The notes under the pieces were generated by a model. That model was given only the letters and a program-made list of their open reading frames with translations, was not told the origin of the DNA and searched no databases. This document shows, piece after piece, positions 19,677 through 33,843 of a stretch of DNA of 64,000 nt. Location: the NCBI GenBank assembly GCA_037179335.1, contig JAKZHN010000002.1:1116001-1180000 (forward strand), read 5' to 3'. The number at the start of each line of letters is the position of its first letter. Position 1 is the first letter of the stretch. The position numbers and the translations under genes are program-made. This DNA comes from Cyclaneusma minus (taxonomy: Eukaryota > Ascomycota > Leotiomycetes > Marthamycetales > Marthamycetaceae).

Positions 19677-20364
19677 ATTAATATTCTTTTTTATTAAAAA
19701 GCATAAACCGGCTAAAATAATCTAAAAAGGTAAAACAATTAAACTTTCGCTTTTAAAGCATTAAAAAACCTAATAATTTATGCTATATCTTTTTTTTTAT
19801 AAAATAATAATTCTATTCTCGCTTCTAAAGCATTAAAAAATGGATTTTATATTAAAGATAAAAAGGTAAAAAAGCTATTAAATTTAAAAAGAAATCCTTT
19901 AAATTATTTGTTTTTTGGCCCAGAATTTTTTCATTTTATTTTAAAATTAGAGTTTTTTATATTTTATTATATATATAATTTTTAGCAGCATTTTTAGCAC
20001 CCCTAATACGTGATAGAAATATTAAAAATTCTGAAAATTAATTTTATTCTTATATTAATAATTTATTATTAAATACCAAGCCTATATGCAAAAATCGTTT
20101 ATAAAGCCATTATTTTTAAATAGTTTATTTTTTATTTAAAAAATATTTTCCTTCTTGCTTTCCCAATTATTTAATTAAGCATTAAAATTAATGCCAATTT
20201 TCCTATAATTTTTAAGCCCTTAATTTATATTAAAAAACAAATTTCCTAACGCATTTCTTTCTAGCCCCGATTTCTCGGCCCGCAAATCATTTATAATATA
20301 GCGTTTAATGCGTGCCAAAAATCTAAAAACCAGCAAATTTATTTCCAAAATTATAGCCATTAAG

Positions 20365-20591
20365 CTTGCTATTGCGACTACTATAGCTATAGCTTAGCCA
20401 GCTTAGCCATGGCCGTAGCCATGGCTATAGCTATTATAGATAGCTTAGTTTAGATTAGTTAGTAGAAAAAAGGAGAAGATAGCTTTATCGCTATAAAGCT
20501 TTATTCTCCTTCCTTTTTAAATTTAATATAATATTTACAATTGAATATATTCTACTTTTGGCGTATAAACTATCTATCCTAATAATCCCAA
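20365..20591 (-). repeat. TIR relic, copy B (inverted, RIP-mutated)
   Basis: Read on the minus strand it starts TTGGGATTATTAGGATAG and aligns to copy A mainly through C-to-T and G-to-A differences. With copy A it could bound a 2.7-kb element (17880-20591). No clear target duplication is visible. Confidence 0.65.
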
Positions 20592-23500
20592 TATTAATTA
20601 GTATTTCTTTATCAAAATATAGATTTGTAAAAATATAAAAAAAATTAAAAAGCCGTTTTTTAAATTAATATATTATTTATTGGGCCAATAAATCACCAAA
20701 TTAATAAAATATTAATATATTTTCTATTGATTTTACAATTCCGCTTTCAAATTAAATAAAATATTTAATTTTATAATTTAAAAAACTTTTTATATACTAT
20801 TTGCAGAAATTATTTAATTTTAAAGCCAAAAAAACAATGCTATTAATAATAATTATACTTTGCAATCAAATTTTTATTAAATTATTTCCGGAAATTAGTA
20901 AAAGCTTTGTACAATTCAATTAGATTCCTAAAAGCTAAAAATTATAATTTGCAAATCTTTTTTCCAAACTAATTGCATTTTATTATGTAATTAATTAAGC
21001 TTCTAATTAAAAGCCTTTAATATATTATTATTTTAAATAATTCAATTTGTTTTTAAAGCCTATAATTATTTAAAATACTGTTTTTAAATTAGTTTATTTC
21101 GAAAATTATTTTTATTAATTCAAATTAATTTAATAATTTATTTAGTATATTTAAAATATTTAAATTAATTAATTTGATATTGCAAATGTCCATAATAGCC
21201 CAATATATAATATTTTAATAAAAACTAATTTTTTTAATAATTTATACTTAGCAAATTAATTTTAAATAATGTAAAAAATCTCAAATATTTTAATAATTTA
21301 TTATTTTATGTAATTTTATAATATTGGCCAATTTTTATAAATTTGCAATTTGCTTTGCGCTATTTTGCAAAGATATTGCAATTCCAATTTTATTGCTATT
21401 CTTTGCTTTAAAAATATAAGAAATTACTATTATAATTCCCAAAATTTGCAAAACGTATATAAGATTTTTTGGCTATTTTTTATATTATTTGGCAATTAAT
21501 TTCCTATTAAACATATATATTTTAAAGCTTTTAATTTTCCAATTTCTAATTTTCTTATTATATATATTAAAAAATTATTTTTCTATTGCCTTTTTTAATT
21601 TATTAAATATTAATTTCTTTTTTAATTTTTTTTTTAAATTGCGAATATATTTTTTTAAAATTCCAATATTTCTAATTTTAATTGAAATAAAAATACTATT
21701 GCCATTAGCAAATATAAAAATAAAAATTTTAATTCAATTGGCAAAGTCCCTTAAAGCTATTATTATTTTGCAAAAAGCAAAAATTTTAAAAAGTTTAATA
21801 TTATTAATATTTTTGCCAATTTTAAAGCTTTTTTTAATTTTTTAATTTTTTATAAATATAGAGAATATAAAAAAAGCCAGTTTTAAAAAACTGCTTTATA
21901 ATATTAATTTAAATTGAATGTCGATTTTTAAAAAAATATCAATTCGCTAAAAATTAATAATACAATTTGCAAAATAATAAAAAAACTTTTTTATTTTAAA
22001 AATATTTATATTTAATAAAAATATATTTATTAAAATTTTAAAATTATATATATAAAAAAAATTGCTAAAAAAATTTATTTATTTGCAAATATTTATAAAA
22101 ACAAATTTTCTATTTTGCAAAAAATATTTTTTTAATTACTAGTCAATCAGCAATAGCTTTTTGCTAGTAATACTATTTCTTTTTTTCTTTCAGTTTTTAA
22201 AGCCTTTTCTGCCCAATTTAATATTAATAAACCCAATTCCAATTATTCAAATTTTAATTTCTTTTTTTTTATTTAATAGCTCCCGCAATAATTTAATTAA
22301 TCTGTCCAATTATTATTATAATTGCTATAATAATAGCGTATTTCTATTAATTTATAATATTTCTATTAATTTTTTTAATTTTTAAAAAATTTGCAAATTT
22401 AATAAAAATTTATATAAATAATAAAAATTTATATAAAAAAAGAATATTTAATATTTTAAATACTAAGCTCCATATGTTTTATAGTTTTTGCATTAAAATT
22501 AATTCGGAAATTAAAAACTATATTAAAGCATTTTTATTTATATTAAAAAATAAAAATAAAAATTTTTATTATAATAAAATTGCTAGTAAAAATTATTTTA
22601 TAAAAAGAATAATTAAATAAATTCGCGAATGCTTTAAAAATTAAATTAATTATTAAAAATATTTAATAATATAGCATACAATTAATTTTAAATCCGTTTT
22701 AAATAAAATAGCTAAATTTAAAAAAACACAATTAAAATATTTAAAAATCTTATTTAATTGATTTTATTTAATTTAGCAAAATCTTAATATTGTTTATAAA
22801 ATTTACAAATTTAATTTATATAATAAATTAATTAACGCTATTATAAATATTAAAGAATACCAATATATTTTATCAAAATCTGCTAATATTTATAAAACAT
22901 TTTGCGCCAATCTTCACAATTTAATTCTAATTTATATAAAATTAAAAAAAAAAATAAAGCTAAATATTTTATAATTAATTAATATTTTAGCAATTGCAAA
23001 TAAAATCAAAATTATAGCTTTAATTAAAGCTATTAAAATCAATTAATTGGCTAATGTTTTGGCCTGCTTTAGTTATTTTTATTTTCTATTTTATTAAATT
23101 GCCAATATTTTATTTATAGCAGTCTAATTTATTAATTAATTAATTTTTTTAATAGCAAAATTGCAGAAAAAAATATATATATATATATATTTAAAATAAA
23201 AATCATACAAATGCTATATTTTATATTTCTCTAATTAAATATAAAAATAATTTATAAATTTGGCTAAATAATAAAAATAAATCTAATGTTTTTTCTAATA
23301 TATATTAAATAATGCAAAATATTAAATTTAATAATAATTTTAAATTTAAATTATTTAATTTAAATTTAAATTAATTATAAAATAAAAATTCTGCAAAATT
23401 TAAATAAATATTAATTAATATAAATTTTGACTATAATTTTGCAAAAAATATATATTTTTATTTTATTTTCTATTTTTTTTATTTTTATTTTTATAATTAA

Positions 23501-26500
23501 ATATAAAAAGATTAGTAAATTAAAAGTTTTTAAATTTTTTTATAATTAATCAGCTTTTTATATTGCTATCGCTATTAATTTCTATAATTTATTTTTTTAT
23601 TATAATTTTTAAATCGAAATAAATAAAATTTTTATTTTTATACATCGCTATTTATTTATTAAATTTTAGAAAATTATGCCAAATAGCAATGCTATTAATA
23701 TATTTATAATTGGTTTTTTTTAATTTCTAATTTTTGAATAGCTATTTAATTTAAAATTTAATATTATTTAAAATAAGTATAAAATTAAATTTGGCAAACA
23801 AACAGCGTTTATTATTAATATAATATATATTCCTTTTTTTTGGCATTATTAATTTTTATATTATCCCTGCAAATATTTTGTTTTTTTTATATTAATAATA
23901 TAAATTATTTTGGCATTTATTTTAATAATCTTTTAAATATTCTATATTAAAGCAAATTTATAATATTAATTATTTGCAAATGAAATTATTTTTAGTTTTA
24001 TTTTAATTTTGAAATCTATATAATAAAAATCAATTTAATTTATAATTTTTCAATTAAAAAAAAGCTTAAATAATTTTATTAATAATTTGGCCATTCAATT
24101 ATTAAAAAGCTTTAAAAAATTCTTTTTTTATTCTATTATGCTTTTAATAAACATATATTAAAAAAAAAAATTCTGCTATTAATATTAAATTTATTTTAAA
24201 ATTTCTAGCAAATTCAAATTTTTTTAAAAAAAATTAATTTAATACAAAAATTTAATATAATTTAATTTAAATTAATAAATAAAACATTATTTATATTATT
24301 AATATAGTTATTGCTTTTTAAGCAGCCCAATTTATTAAATTAAATAATATTAAAAATATTTAAAAAACTATTTAATTATATTAAATTAATATTTATTTTG
24401 GTCTATTTAATTATATAATTTATAATATAAAAAACAGATTTTATAGCAAAAAAATAAAAAAGAATATTGGCCTATATAAAATTAATATTTTTCCTGTACT
24501 AATCAAAATTTATAATATTATTAGCAAAAATAAACGCTATTATATTATTCTTCATTAATTTTATAAAATAAATTAAAAAAAATCTTTTTATTTTGCTTAA
24601 AAAATTATTTTGCAAATATTTATTAAATTAATTAATAATATAGCTAATTTTAATAGCCTAATATTTATTTTTTTAATATTTAGCGCATATTTTTGCATAA
24701 TTTAAAATTTTATTTTATTATTTATTATATTTAAATAAATTAAAATTATTTATAAAGCTATAAAATAAATTAAAAAAAATATGCTAAGCATATTATTTTT
24801 AATATATTAGCTATAAAAAATAGCCTTAATATTATATTAATTCTAAATTTTCTTTTTTAATTAAAAATTAAAATTTATTAAAAATATATTAAATACTAGA
24901 CCAGCCCTTATATTATAATTTTAAATAAAAATAAAAACTATATATTAGATATATTATAGAGAAATATAATTTTTAAAATTATTATTATTAGATTTTATTA
25001 TAATAAAAAAAATTATAAAATAAATTAAATAATTTGGATTATAATTAAACCTTTTCAAAATTGCTTTTTAATTTTCCTGAAGCCCTAATTCAAATACTAA
25101 AATTTGCAAAATAAATTGCAAATTATTCTAAATTTAAAAATAGCCCAATTTTTGCCCTATTAATAATATTCTTATTCAAATTTTTAAAAGCGCTATTTGA
25201 AATTCTAAAACCGCTATTGCAAACTTTATTAAAAAATCTATTGCTAGAAATATTTAAATTAAAGCCAATTTTAAAAATTTTAAATAATAATAATTTCTAT
25301 TTAAAAACGCTATTTTTTTTAAAAAAGAAATCCAATTTGCTTAAAAAATAATAAAAATTGCAAAATTAAAAAGCATTATATTTATAATAATTTAAATATT
25401 TATATTATTTAATTTGAATATTTTGAAATTTATATAATAAATATTAAAAATATTAATTTTTTTTTCTTTGCAAAAGAAATATTTAGTTTCAAGTTTATAA
25501 TTAAATTCCAAAAATAAAAACAAATTATAATTTCTAATAAATTATTTAAATAGTTTAATATTGCTAAAATTAAAAAAATTAAAATTTTTGGTATTTTTAA
25601 ATTTAAAATATACAATTTGAAAATCTAATACTCTTATAATTTATAAAATAAAAAATAAAGCAATTAAATATTTCTATAAAAAATTTAAATTAATAATTTA
25701 AGGCTATAATAATACTAGCAAAAAAAAAGATTTTAATTTAATTTTTAATAATTTAATAAATTAGTAAATATTTAATTATAGCCTTAGCCCTATATTTTTA
25801 AAAATTAAAAAAAAAAACTTTATTTTTAGAATATTATATAAACCTATTTACATTTCTATTTCCAGCTTTAAAAAATGATTTTATATAAATTATTTAAAAA
25901 TATTAAATATTTTTATTTTTTAAAAATAATTATAAAGATTTTAAAACCTCTATATAATATACCAAAATTCAATTTTTATTAATAGATAATTTATTTTAAT
26001 TATTATAAAAATAATCTTTTTATAAAAATATTAATTTTTAATTTATATTTAATAATTATAAACTCTTTAAATTATTTTTCCATTATTGGCATATAAATAA
26101 ACAATACTTTAATTTTTTTTAAAACCAAGTTAAAATAATGCTTTAATAATAAGCCTTTTATTTTTAATAGCTGTATTTCAACTTAATTTAACAATTAATA
26201 TATTTCTATAATTTAAAAGAAGCAAAATAAAAATCTCAAATTAATTAATTTTAAAATTTTTGCTTTTAATATACTATAGCAATATATTAAATAAAAAACT
26301 AGAAAAACCTATTTAATTACCAATTCCTAGCTGAAGATATTTTATAATTTCTCTATTGCAGCTTAATATCAGTTTTTTATTAAAATCAATATTAAAATTT
26401 TTAATAAATAAATTAATTAATATATAAAAAGTATTAAGTAGGACCTTATTTATCTGCCAATTAATTTTGCAATTGCAAAATTCTATATATTTATAAATAA

Positions 26501-27054
26501 ATTATTTACTAATAATAAAAATTTCTTTTTTCAGCTAAAATATACTACTATATTAGCTAATAAAAAAATAAATAAAAAAAAACTATATATTTAATTTTAT
26601 AGGCAATTTTTTTTATTAATTATTTATTAAAAATAAAAAAAATATTTAATTTATTCTTTTAAATAAGCTTTTTGCTATAACTTAAAAAACAAATATTGAA
26701 ATTGCAGTTTTTATTATTTTTTAGCTAATAATAAATTATTTATTGCTATTGCAAATCCCCGTTATTATTTATATTAATTTCCATTTTTTTATAATATATT
26801 AATTAGGCTAGGCATTATAATTAAAAAAAAGCTTATAATTAATGTTTTCTATTTTTATTAAAATTATAAATAATAAAAAATAAATAAATCGCTTTAAAAA
26901 TCTATTAGCTATAAAAAAATGGATTTAATAAATTTAAAAAAAAAATTGACAATTTCATATATTTGAATTAATAAATTTATATAGGTCTGGTTTTCAATTC
27001 GCAATTATATTTACAATATTTTTTATTTTTTAAAGAATTGCTAATATTGCAATT

Positions 27055-27266
27055 ATTATAGCTATAATTTAGCCAGCTTAATTATACCTATAATTATGGC
27101 TACAGCTACTATAGATAGCTTAATTTAGATTAATTAGCAGAAAAAAAAAGGGGATAGTTTTATTGCTATAGAGCTTTATCCTCCTTTCTTTTTAGACTTA
27201 ATACAATGCTTACGACTGGATATATCCTACCCTTGGCGTGTGAGCCACCTACCCTAGTGATCCCAA
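27055..27266 (-). repeat. TIR relic, copy C (inverted)
   Basis: On the minus strand it starts TTGGGATCACTAGGGTAGG and matches copy A over its first 60 bases with few changes (GTGGCTCACACGCCAA, ATATATCCAGTCGTAAGC). It could be the true right end of a 9.4-kb element beginning at 17880, with copy B nested inside. Confidence 0.7.
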
Positions 27267-30200
27267 CACTTGCCTTTTTTGCAGCCTTTGAAACCGAAAG
27301 CTTTTTCCGCTTTAAAAACTTAATTATCCCTAAAATTCTTTTCAAAAGCTTTTAAATTTTTCTTCCTTCTCCCGTTTAAAATCCTTTATTTTTTTTTCCC
27401 TTCAAAATCAATATAGCTATTAAAAATAAAGCTGCTTATTGCTAGCTAATTATTAAAGGCAATTTCTTTTATATTTTTATTAAAAAATATAACGGAAATA
27501 TTTTAAATAATAGCTAATATAATATTTAATAAAAGAAATTATATCCTTTATTAAATATAATTTATAAAATTTAGGAAGTATATTAATAAAGCCTTATTTA
27601 AAAAATTAAAAAATAATTTTAATAATTAAAAAATAAATATTTTTGGTAAAGCAAATTTTAATATTTTAAAAATTCTTTGGGATTATTTTTGCAAAAAAGA
27701 TATTTTTATTAATAAATTTAAAACCGTTTATAAAAATTTGGCTAAGCTGCAAAAATAATAAACAATTCCAATATAGTTTAATTACAAGCTTTTATATATA
27801 AAAAATTATATAAATTTTAAATTTATTAAATTTGCCAATTCAGCTTTTCCAGCCCTGCTAATTTTAAAGCCTAATATATTAAGCCCGAATTCCGATATTA
27901 TTATTATTAGCGCTAAATTTTCTATTATTAATATTTCTACAAATTTCCTAGCTTAATTTCCAAAGCTTAATTTAAGGCAATTGCCTGCTAAAAAAGCCTT
28001 TTTATCTAATTTTAATTTATTATTTAATAGGAATAAATTTATAGCTATTGCCAATATTGTAAAAGCTTATTATTTTAATAAATTTAAATATAAAGCTAAA
28101 TTTTATAATATTTTAAATACCAAAATTGCTATTTTTAAAAATATTTGCAAAAAAATAGGCTTTAAAAAAAGCCGCTATTATAATGCATTTTTTTATTATA
28201 TTGAAAAATAAGGCTTTTATTTATTATTATACCGAGCTGGTTAATATGCTTATGCTTTTCGATATTTTTATTACTAAGCTATAAAAGAAATTTTAAATTA
28301 ATATTATTTATTAAAAGCTAATTAGCCTATAATATTTTTTTTAAATAAAATTAATAATTTAAATAATTTTAAAAAAATAAAACTTTAATATTTGAAAATC
28401 CTTATTTTTAAATTTTTTTATATTAATTAAAGCTTGCTAGCTGATTATTATAATAATATTATTAAGCGTAATAAATTTTTATATGCTTATATAATAATTT
28501 CAAAATATAAAATAGCTTATAAAAAGCAGGCTACGAATTTTAAAAAATCCTGCGCTAATTTTTTATTTTTTATTAAGGCTTATATAAAAATTAAAAAAGC
28601 GGCCTAATATAATACCAATATTATAAATATTTTTATATACAGTTAAAAGCTTTTTTGGCGGAATAATCTTTTTTTATTAAACCAATACCGCTAATTTTTC
28701 TTTTCTGGCTAAATTGTTAATTCTAGCAAAAAATGCTTTAAATATAGCATTTCTAGCTATTAAATCTAAATATATATTAATAAAAAGTAGAAGGAACGTT
28801 ATTATATATAAAAAAATACTATTAGGCAAATTAATAAATTATATAATAAAGCTGTTTATATAGTATTTTTAATTAGCTATAAAAAGAATTTGAAAATAAA
28901 ATTATAATTATCCTTGATATTAAAAAAGTTGCAATTATATTAATTTTCTTTAATTGTAAAAATAATATATTAGCTATTAGAAATTTTGAAAATAAAAAAA
29001 ATAATTTAAAAATAAATTATATAATTATTTTAAGCAATAAAGTAATTAACGGTTTTAAAATTTTTATTATATTTAGCAGTTATATTATTGCCTATATATT
29101 TAATTATTAAAATTTTCGAAACCCAATTAAAATATTTATTTTTTAAAATCGCTATTTATTTTAAATATTTTAAAATATTATATTAAATAGCGGTGCCGCT
29201 GGTAGTTTTATTGGTGGCTTAGGCTAATTTCTAATTTTTAAGCAAATAATATTATAGCTTTTATTTAATAATTTAAAAGCTAGTAAATATAATATTAAAT
29301 TTGGTAAGGGCTTTGTAAATATTATTGGTATTGCATTAATTTTTATTTTTTTTAAATTAATTGATTTTCATATTATTCTAATTAATATTTTATTTTTAAT
29401 ATATATTAATAATATAAATTGCTTAAAAATTCGATTTAATAATTTTTAAAATATTTTAATATTCGGCATTATTTTTATTTTAATTATTTATAAATAAGAA
29501 TATTTATAAATATTTTTAATAAATATTAAATTATTTTTAAAATCCGTTTGGTATTATTCTAATTAAAGCGAAGCTTTGCAAATTATACCGTTGTTTTAAA
29601 TATTTTAATATTTCCAAATTAGCCAAGATTTTAAAATATACTGGCAAAAAATTTAAACGCGCTATATTAAAAAAAATTGCTAACTTTTGCAATTTTTATT
29701 AATATAAAAGCAATTTTTTTTTAAATTTAGATTTTATAAAAATTATTATTTTAATGCTAAAATTATAATGGATATTTCAGAATTAAATAACTATTTTATA
29801 ATTTACATTATTAATATCGCTATTGGTTTTTAGGCTGCTATATTTTTTAAAAGCAAATTTTTTAAAAACGTTTAAAAAGCTTTTTAGCGCTATTAAATTA
29901 ATATTTACCAAAGCGTATTAAATTAAATTATTTATAATATTGGCCTGAAATTCGCTAATATTAAATTTAAAAATAAAAGCGGTTTTCTAGATATTAAAAT
30001 TAAAAAAATTTCAATTAAAGCTTATAATAATATTCGCAAGCTTAAGCATTATTATATTATATTGCGAAAATCCTATTAGGTAATTTAAATTAATTATTTG
30101 CAGTTTTTTTTAAAAAAAAACGTTTTGTAAATGGCTATAAAAGCAATTAATAATATTGCTGGCCTTAATAATATTGTTCCTATTTTTTTAATATTTGGTA

Positions 30201-33200
30201 TATATTTAAAATTTATAGCAAATTTTTTTCCATTATTTTCTATAATCCATTGGGCCAAAGCTATTAAAAAAGCCCGAAAAAAGCTTAAAAAATTATATAC
30301 CAAATAAATAATAATTAATGCCTTTTTTATAAAAAACGGCCTTAATATTTTTGCTATTTTTAAATTACCTTTAAATTCTAAAATTTTAATTTATAAAAAA
30401 AAATAGGTAAAAGGGTTTTTATATTATAATTTAAAAAAATAATTATAATTATATTTTGGAAGTATTTAACGGTTTTAAAAGATTTAAATTTATTATTTTA
30501 AAGCCCTATTATAATAAAAATAACCATAATTATATTTTTTAAAACGATAATGCCAATATAGCGGTCTTATTATTTATAGCCAAAATTTTTATTATTTTTA
30601 TTATAATAATTTTTTTGTTTGCAATATCCTTTAAAAATTCAATTATTTTGTTTTCAATCTTAAAATACTATAGCAAACCTTTCAAAAATACTATAGCCTA
30701 GCTCAAAATTGCTATAATATAAAAAACCGCTCCATTTAAATACAAATTTAGCCATTCTTGCAAAAATACCAAATCCAATATTACCAATATTAAAAATCCT
30801 TTTAATTTTATTTTAAAAATATAAAATATTAAAGCTAAAAGATTTATATAAAATTTTATAATTTATAAAAATTTAATAAAATATCCGCCAAATATAGCTA
30901 AATTGCTAAAAATAGCTATAATATTTAAATAATTTTTAATTTAAAATAAAATTAAAAATCTATTATTTAAAGTTAAAATTTAATTCATTGCCAAAAACAA
31001 AACGAATTTGAATCTAAGCTTAAAGCTCCGTTAAAAAAGCAAAATTAATATTTTTGGCAAGCTATTTAAAATTTTTAATAAAATGGAATTTAATTTTTTT
31101 ATTAATAACGGTATTTTTAAACTTTATTTATATAATTTAAAAATTTATAACAATTTATGCATTTTTAATAGCCAAATAATAAAAAAAATTAAAGGCAAAA
31201 AAAATTTTTTTTTATAAAAAATCAAAATTCATTATTTAAAATTATAATAATTATAATAAGGCTTCTATTATTATTTACCTTCTTATTATCCAGCAAGCTA
31301 ATTAATAGCTAATTATTATTTTTGCATTATTGCTTTAAAATTAAGATATTAATATTTCCAATTGCAATATTAGCCAAATATATATTTAAGCAATTTTTTT
31401 TTTAAATCAAATAATTTATTATAATTTGCTTATAAAGCTGAAAACTAAATACCCTTTTAAAATAATTTTATAAATTTTAAAGCCTTTATATAGTATAATA
31501 AAAGCTGGATTATATTAATTTACAATTTATTATATTTATTATATTAATAATCTAAATATAATTTTTTTATTTATAATTCCTATTTGCTAATTACCAATTT
31601 TATAAATTAATTTGCCATTATTAATATATAAATAAATAGTATTTTAATTTTGGCAAATAAAAAATAGTCCGAATTAAAAAAGATAGAGCTTTAAAAAGCT
31701 AAATTTAAAGCCAAATTTAAAACTTTTTTTATAGCTAGCTTTTTTTTATTTTTAATAGCTATATATTTATTTTTAAAAAAATAATATAATAATTTGGCAA
31801 AAAGGCCAAGCTACAAAGCTGGAATTTATTAATATTAATTCCCCGATTTTTAAAATAATTTATATTGCCCAATATATTAAAAATGGCTATATTGCTATTA
31901 TTTGCCAGCTTTAATAATTTTGCACATTTTTTTAAGCTGCCCAATATTAGAAGCCAATAAAAAGTTATACTAAAGCTTTAAATAAAAGCTTGCAATAATA
32001 AAAAAATAATTTTAATAAAAATTTAATAAAGATTTTATTAAATTTAGCAATGGCCTAAAAATACATTTTCGTAAACGGATTTTTTATTAATAATAATAAT
32101 TTAAGCTTGCAAATTAATTATATTATTATTTTAGCTAATAAAAACCGTATCAGCATTTTTAATATTTTCACCCTTAAAGGCAATATTATTTATTAATTTT
32201 TTATTAAAAGCCGAAAAATTACCTAAAGCGTCCTAATTAATAAAATCCTAATTATAATTTAAAATACCAATATAAATATAGCCCTTTTTTTTATTTTATG
32301 CTTAATTATTAACAAGCTTAATATTCCTTTAATCCCTATTATTATTTGTATAAATTTTTTCTCCTTACATAAATGCTTAGTCAAGCTAGAAATTATAATA
32401 AAAAAACGCTTTATAATTAACGTTTTTTATTTTTGGCAAAATTATAAAAAATAAAAGCTTTATAAAATTAAATGAATTAATAATAAAAATAACCTTATAA
32501 ATACCATAATAAAAATAGCCTGCAATAAAGCTTTAAACTAGCTAATTAATATTAATATTTTAATTATCCAATTTAAAAAATAGGTAAATTGTTAAAAAAA
32601 AAAGCTAAAAATTAAAAATATTCTTAAAAAAACTGTTTTATTTGCAAGCTAATAAGCTATATTTTTATTTTTTTAAATTTATATATTATTTATAGGCCCG
32701 ATTTTTTTTAAAAAATTGGCTTTTTTTAAAAATTTGCTAAAAAGTTATTTTCTTTATTATATAAACAAATGTTGCATAGCGTTTAAAAAGACTATAATAC
32801 CTTTTTATTTTTAATTATTAATTAATGGCTATTTTATTTTATTTTATAAATGGCTATTTAGCTATTATTTAAAGCTTAATGCTTTTTGGTATATTTAAAT
32901 TTTATTTTCTTTATTCTTTTATATATATATAGCCCTCCGTAGTATTTTTTTTTACTCATTTTATTATTTAATTTTGTTTAATTAATAAAATATGCAATTG
33001 GCGTTTATTATATATATATTTTAAATTTATAATAAAAAATCAATTGCAAGGAGAAAACCTATTATCCGGGCTGCGCCGGAATTTCTTTTGCGGGATTTGC
33101 AAATTATATTATTAAATTGTAATTGAATAGTTTTTGAAAAAATTTAATAAATAAATTGAAATTAGCCAAAGCTTTTTAATATAATATAAAAAAGCCGGAA

Positions 33201-33676
33201 ATCGTGTTATTGCTTTAATTATTATTGCATTGGCGAATTATTATAATTGCGCAAGCGGATTTTCAAAAATATATATTATTTTAAATTTTAAATAATATTA
33301 TTTGGATTTAAATATACCCTATATATTTTCTTTTATTATTATAATTTTTTTATTTCTATTTTTTTTTTCCGCATTTTTGTCCATTTGAATCTTTATTAAT
33401 TTGCGTCTCCACTCTATTAAAATAAAGCTTTTTAAAGCTAAATTAATTGCATTGGCTTGGTTATTCTGGCCTCCTAATATGCCTTTATTTAAAAATTCAA
33501 ATAATCCAATAATAAATAATGGCAAGCATGCCCAGGGTAAATTAATATCGCCGATGGTTTGCTAACGCCATTTTGGCGAGTCTGACTTGCTAATATATGG
33601 TTAGATATCCCACCCGAGGGGCCTCCGTAGTATTAAGCCCTATTAAAAATAAAAAATTACCAATATTGCAATCTTT

Positions 33677-33843
33677 ATAAATAGTAAAAGCTTAGCGGTG
33701 CCTCAGGCATCCAGTCTTAACGTGGGTATTGGCTATCCCTAGCCACCACTATACCCCGATCTCTACTCTCTATATAATTAATAAACCACTACACTATTAC
33801 CCACCCCTTACGTACGCATTATAAATCCCCAATAACCCTAATA
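33677..33843 (+). repeat. Direct repeat pair, copy 2
   Basis: Less mutated partner of 19507-19676. It is preceded by a GC-richer island (33510-33650) containing GATATCCCACCCGAGGGG and CCTCCGTAGTATT; the latter recurs near 32935. Confidence 0.75.

Noticed and set aside
21489..21845. Longest open frame in the A/T block (118 codons, Ile/Leu/Phe/Lys)
   Set aside because: Composition simply mirrors A/T-rich DNA, with no motif and no GC islands; hydrophobicity is a by-product of TTT/ATT codons.
27981..28211. 76-codon frame in the A/T block, Lys/Asn/Phe-rich
   Set aside because: Considered as a transposase fragment, but no catalytic motif can be read and neighbouring sequence is stop-dense.
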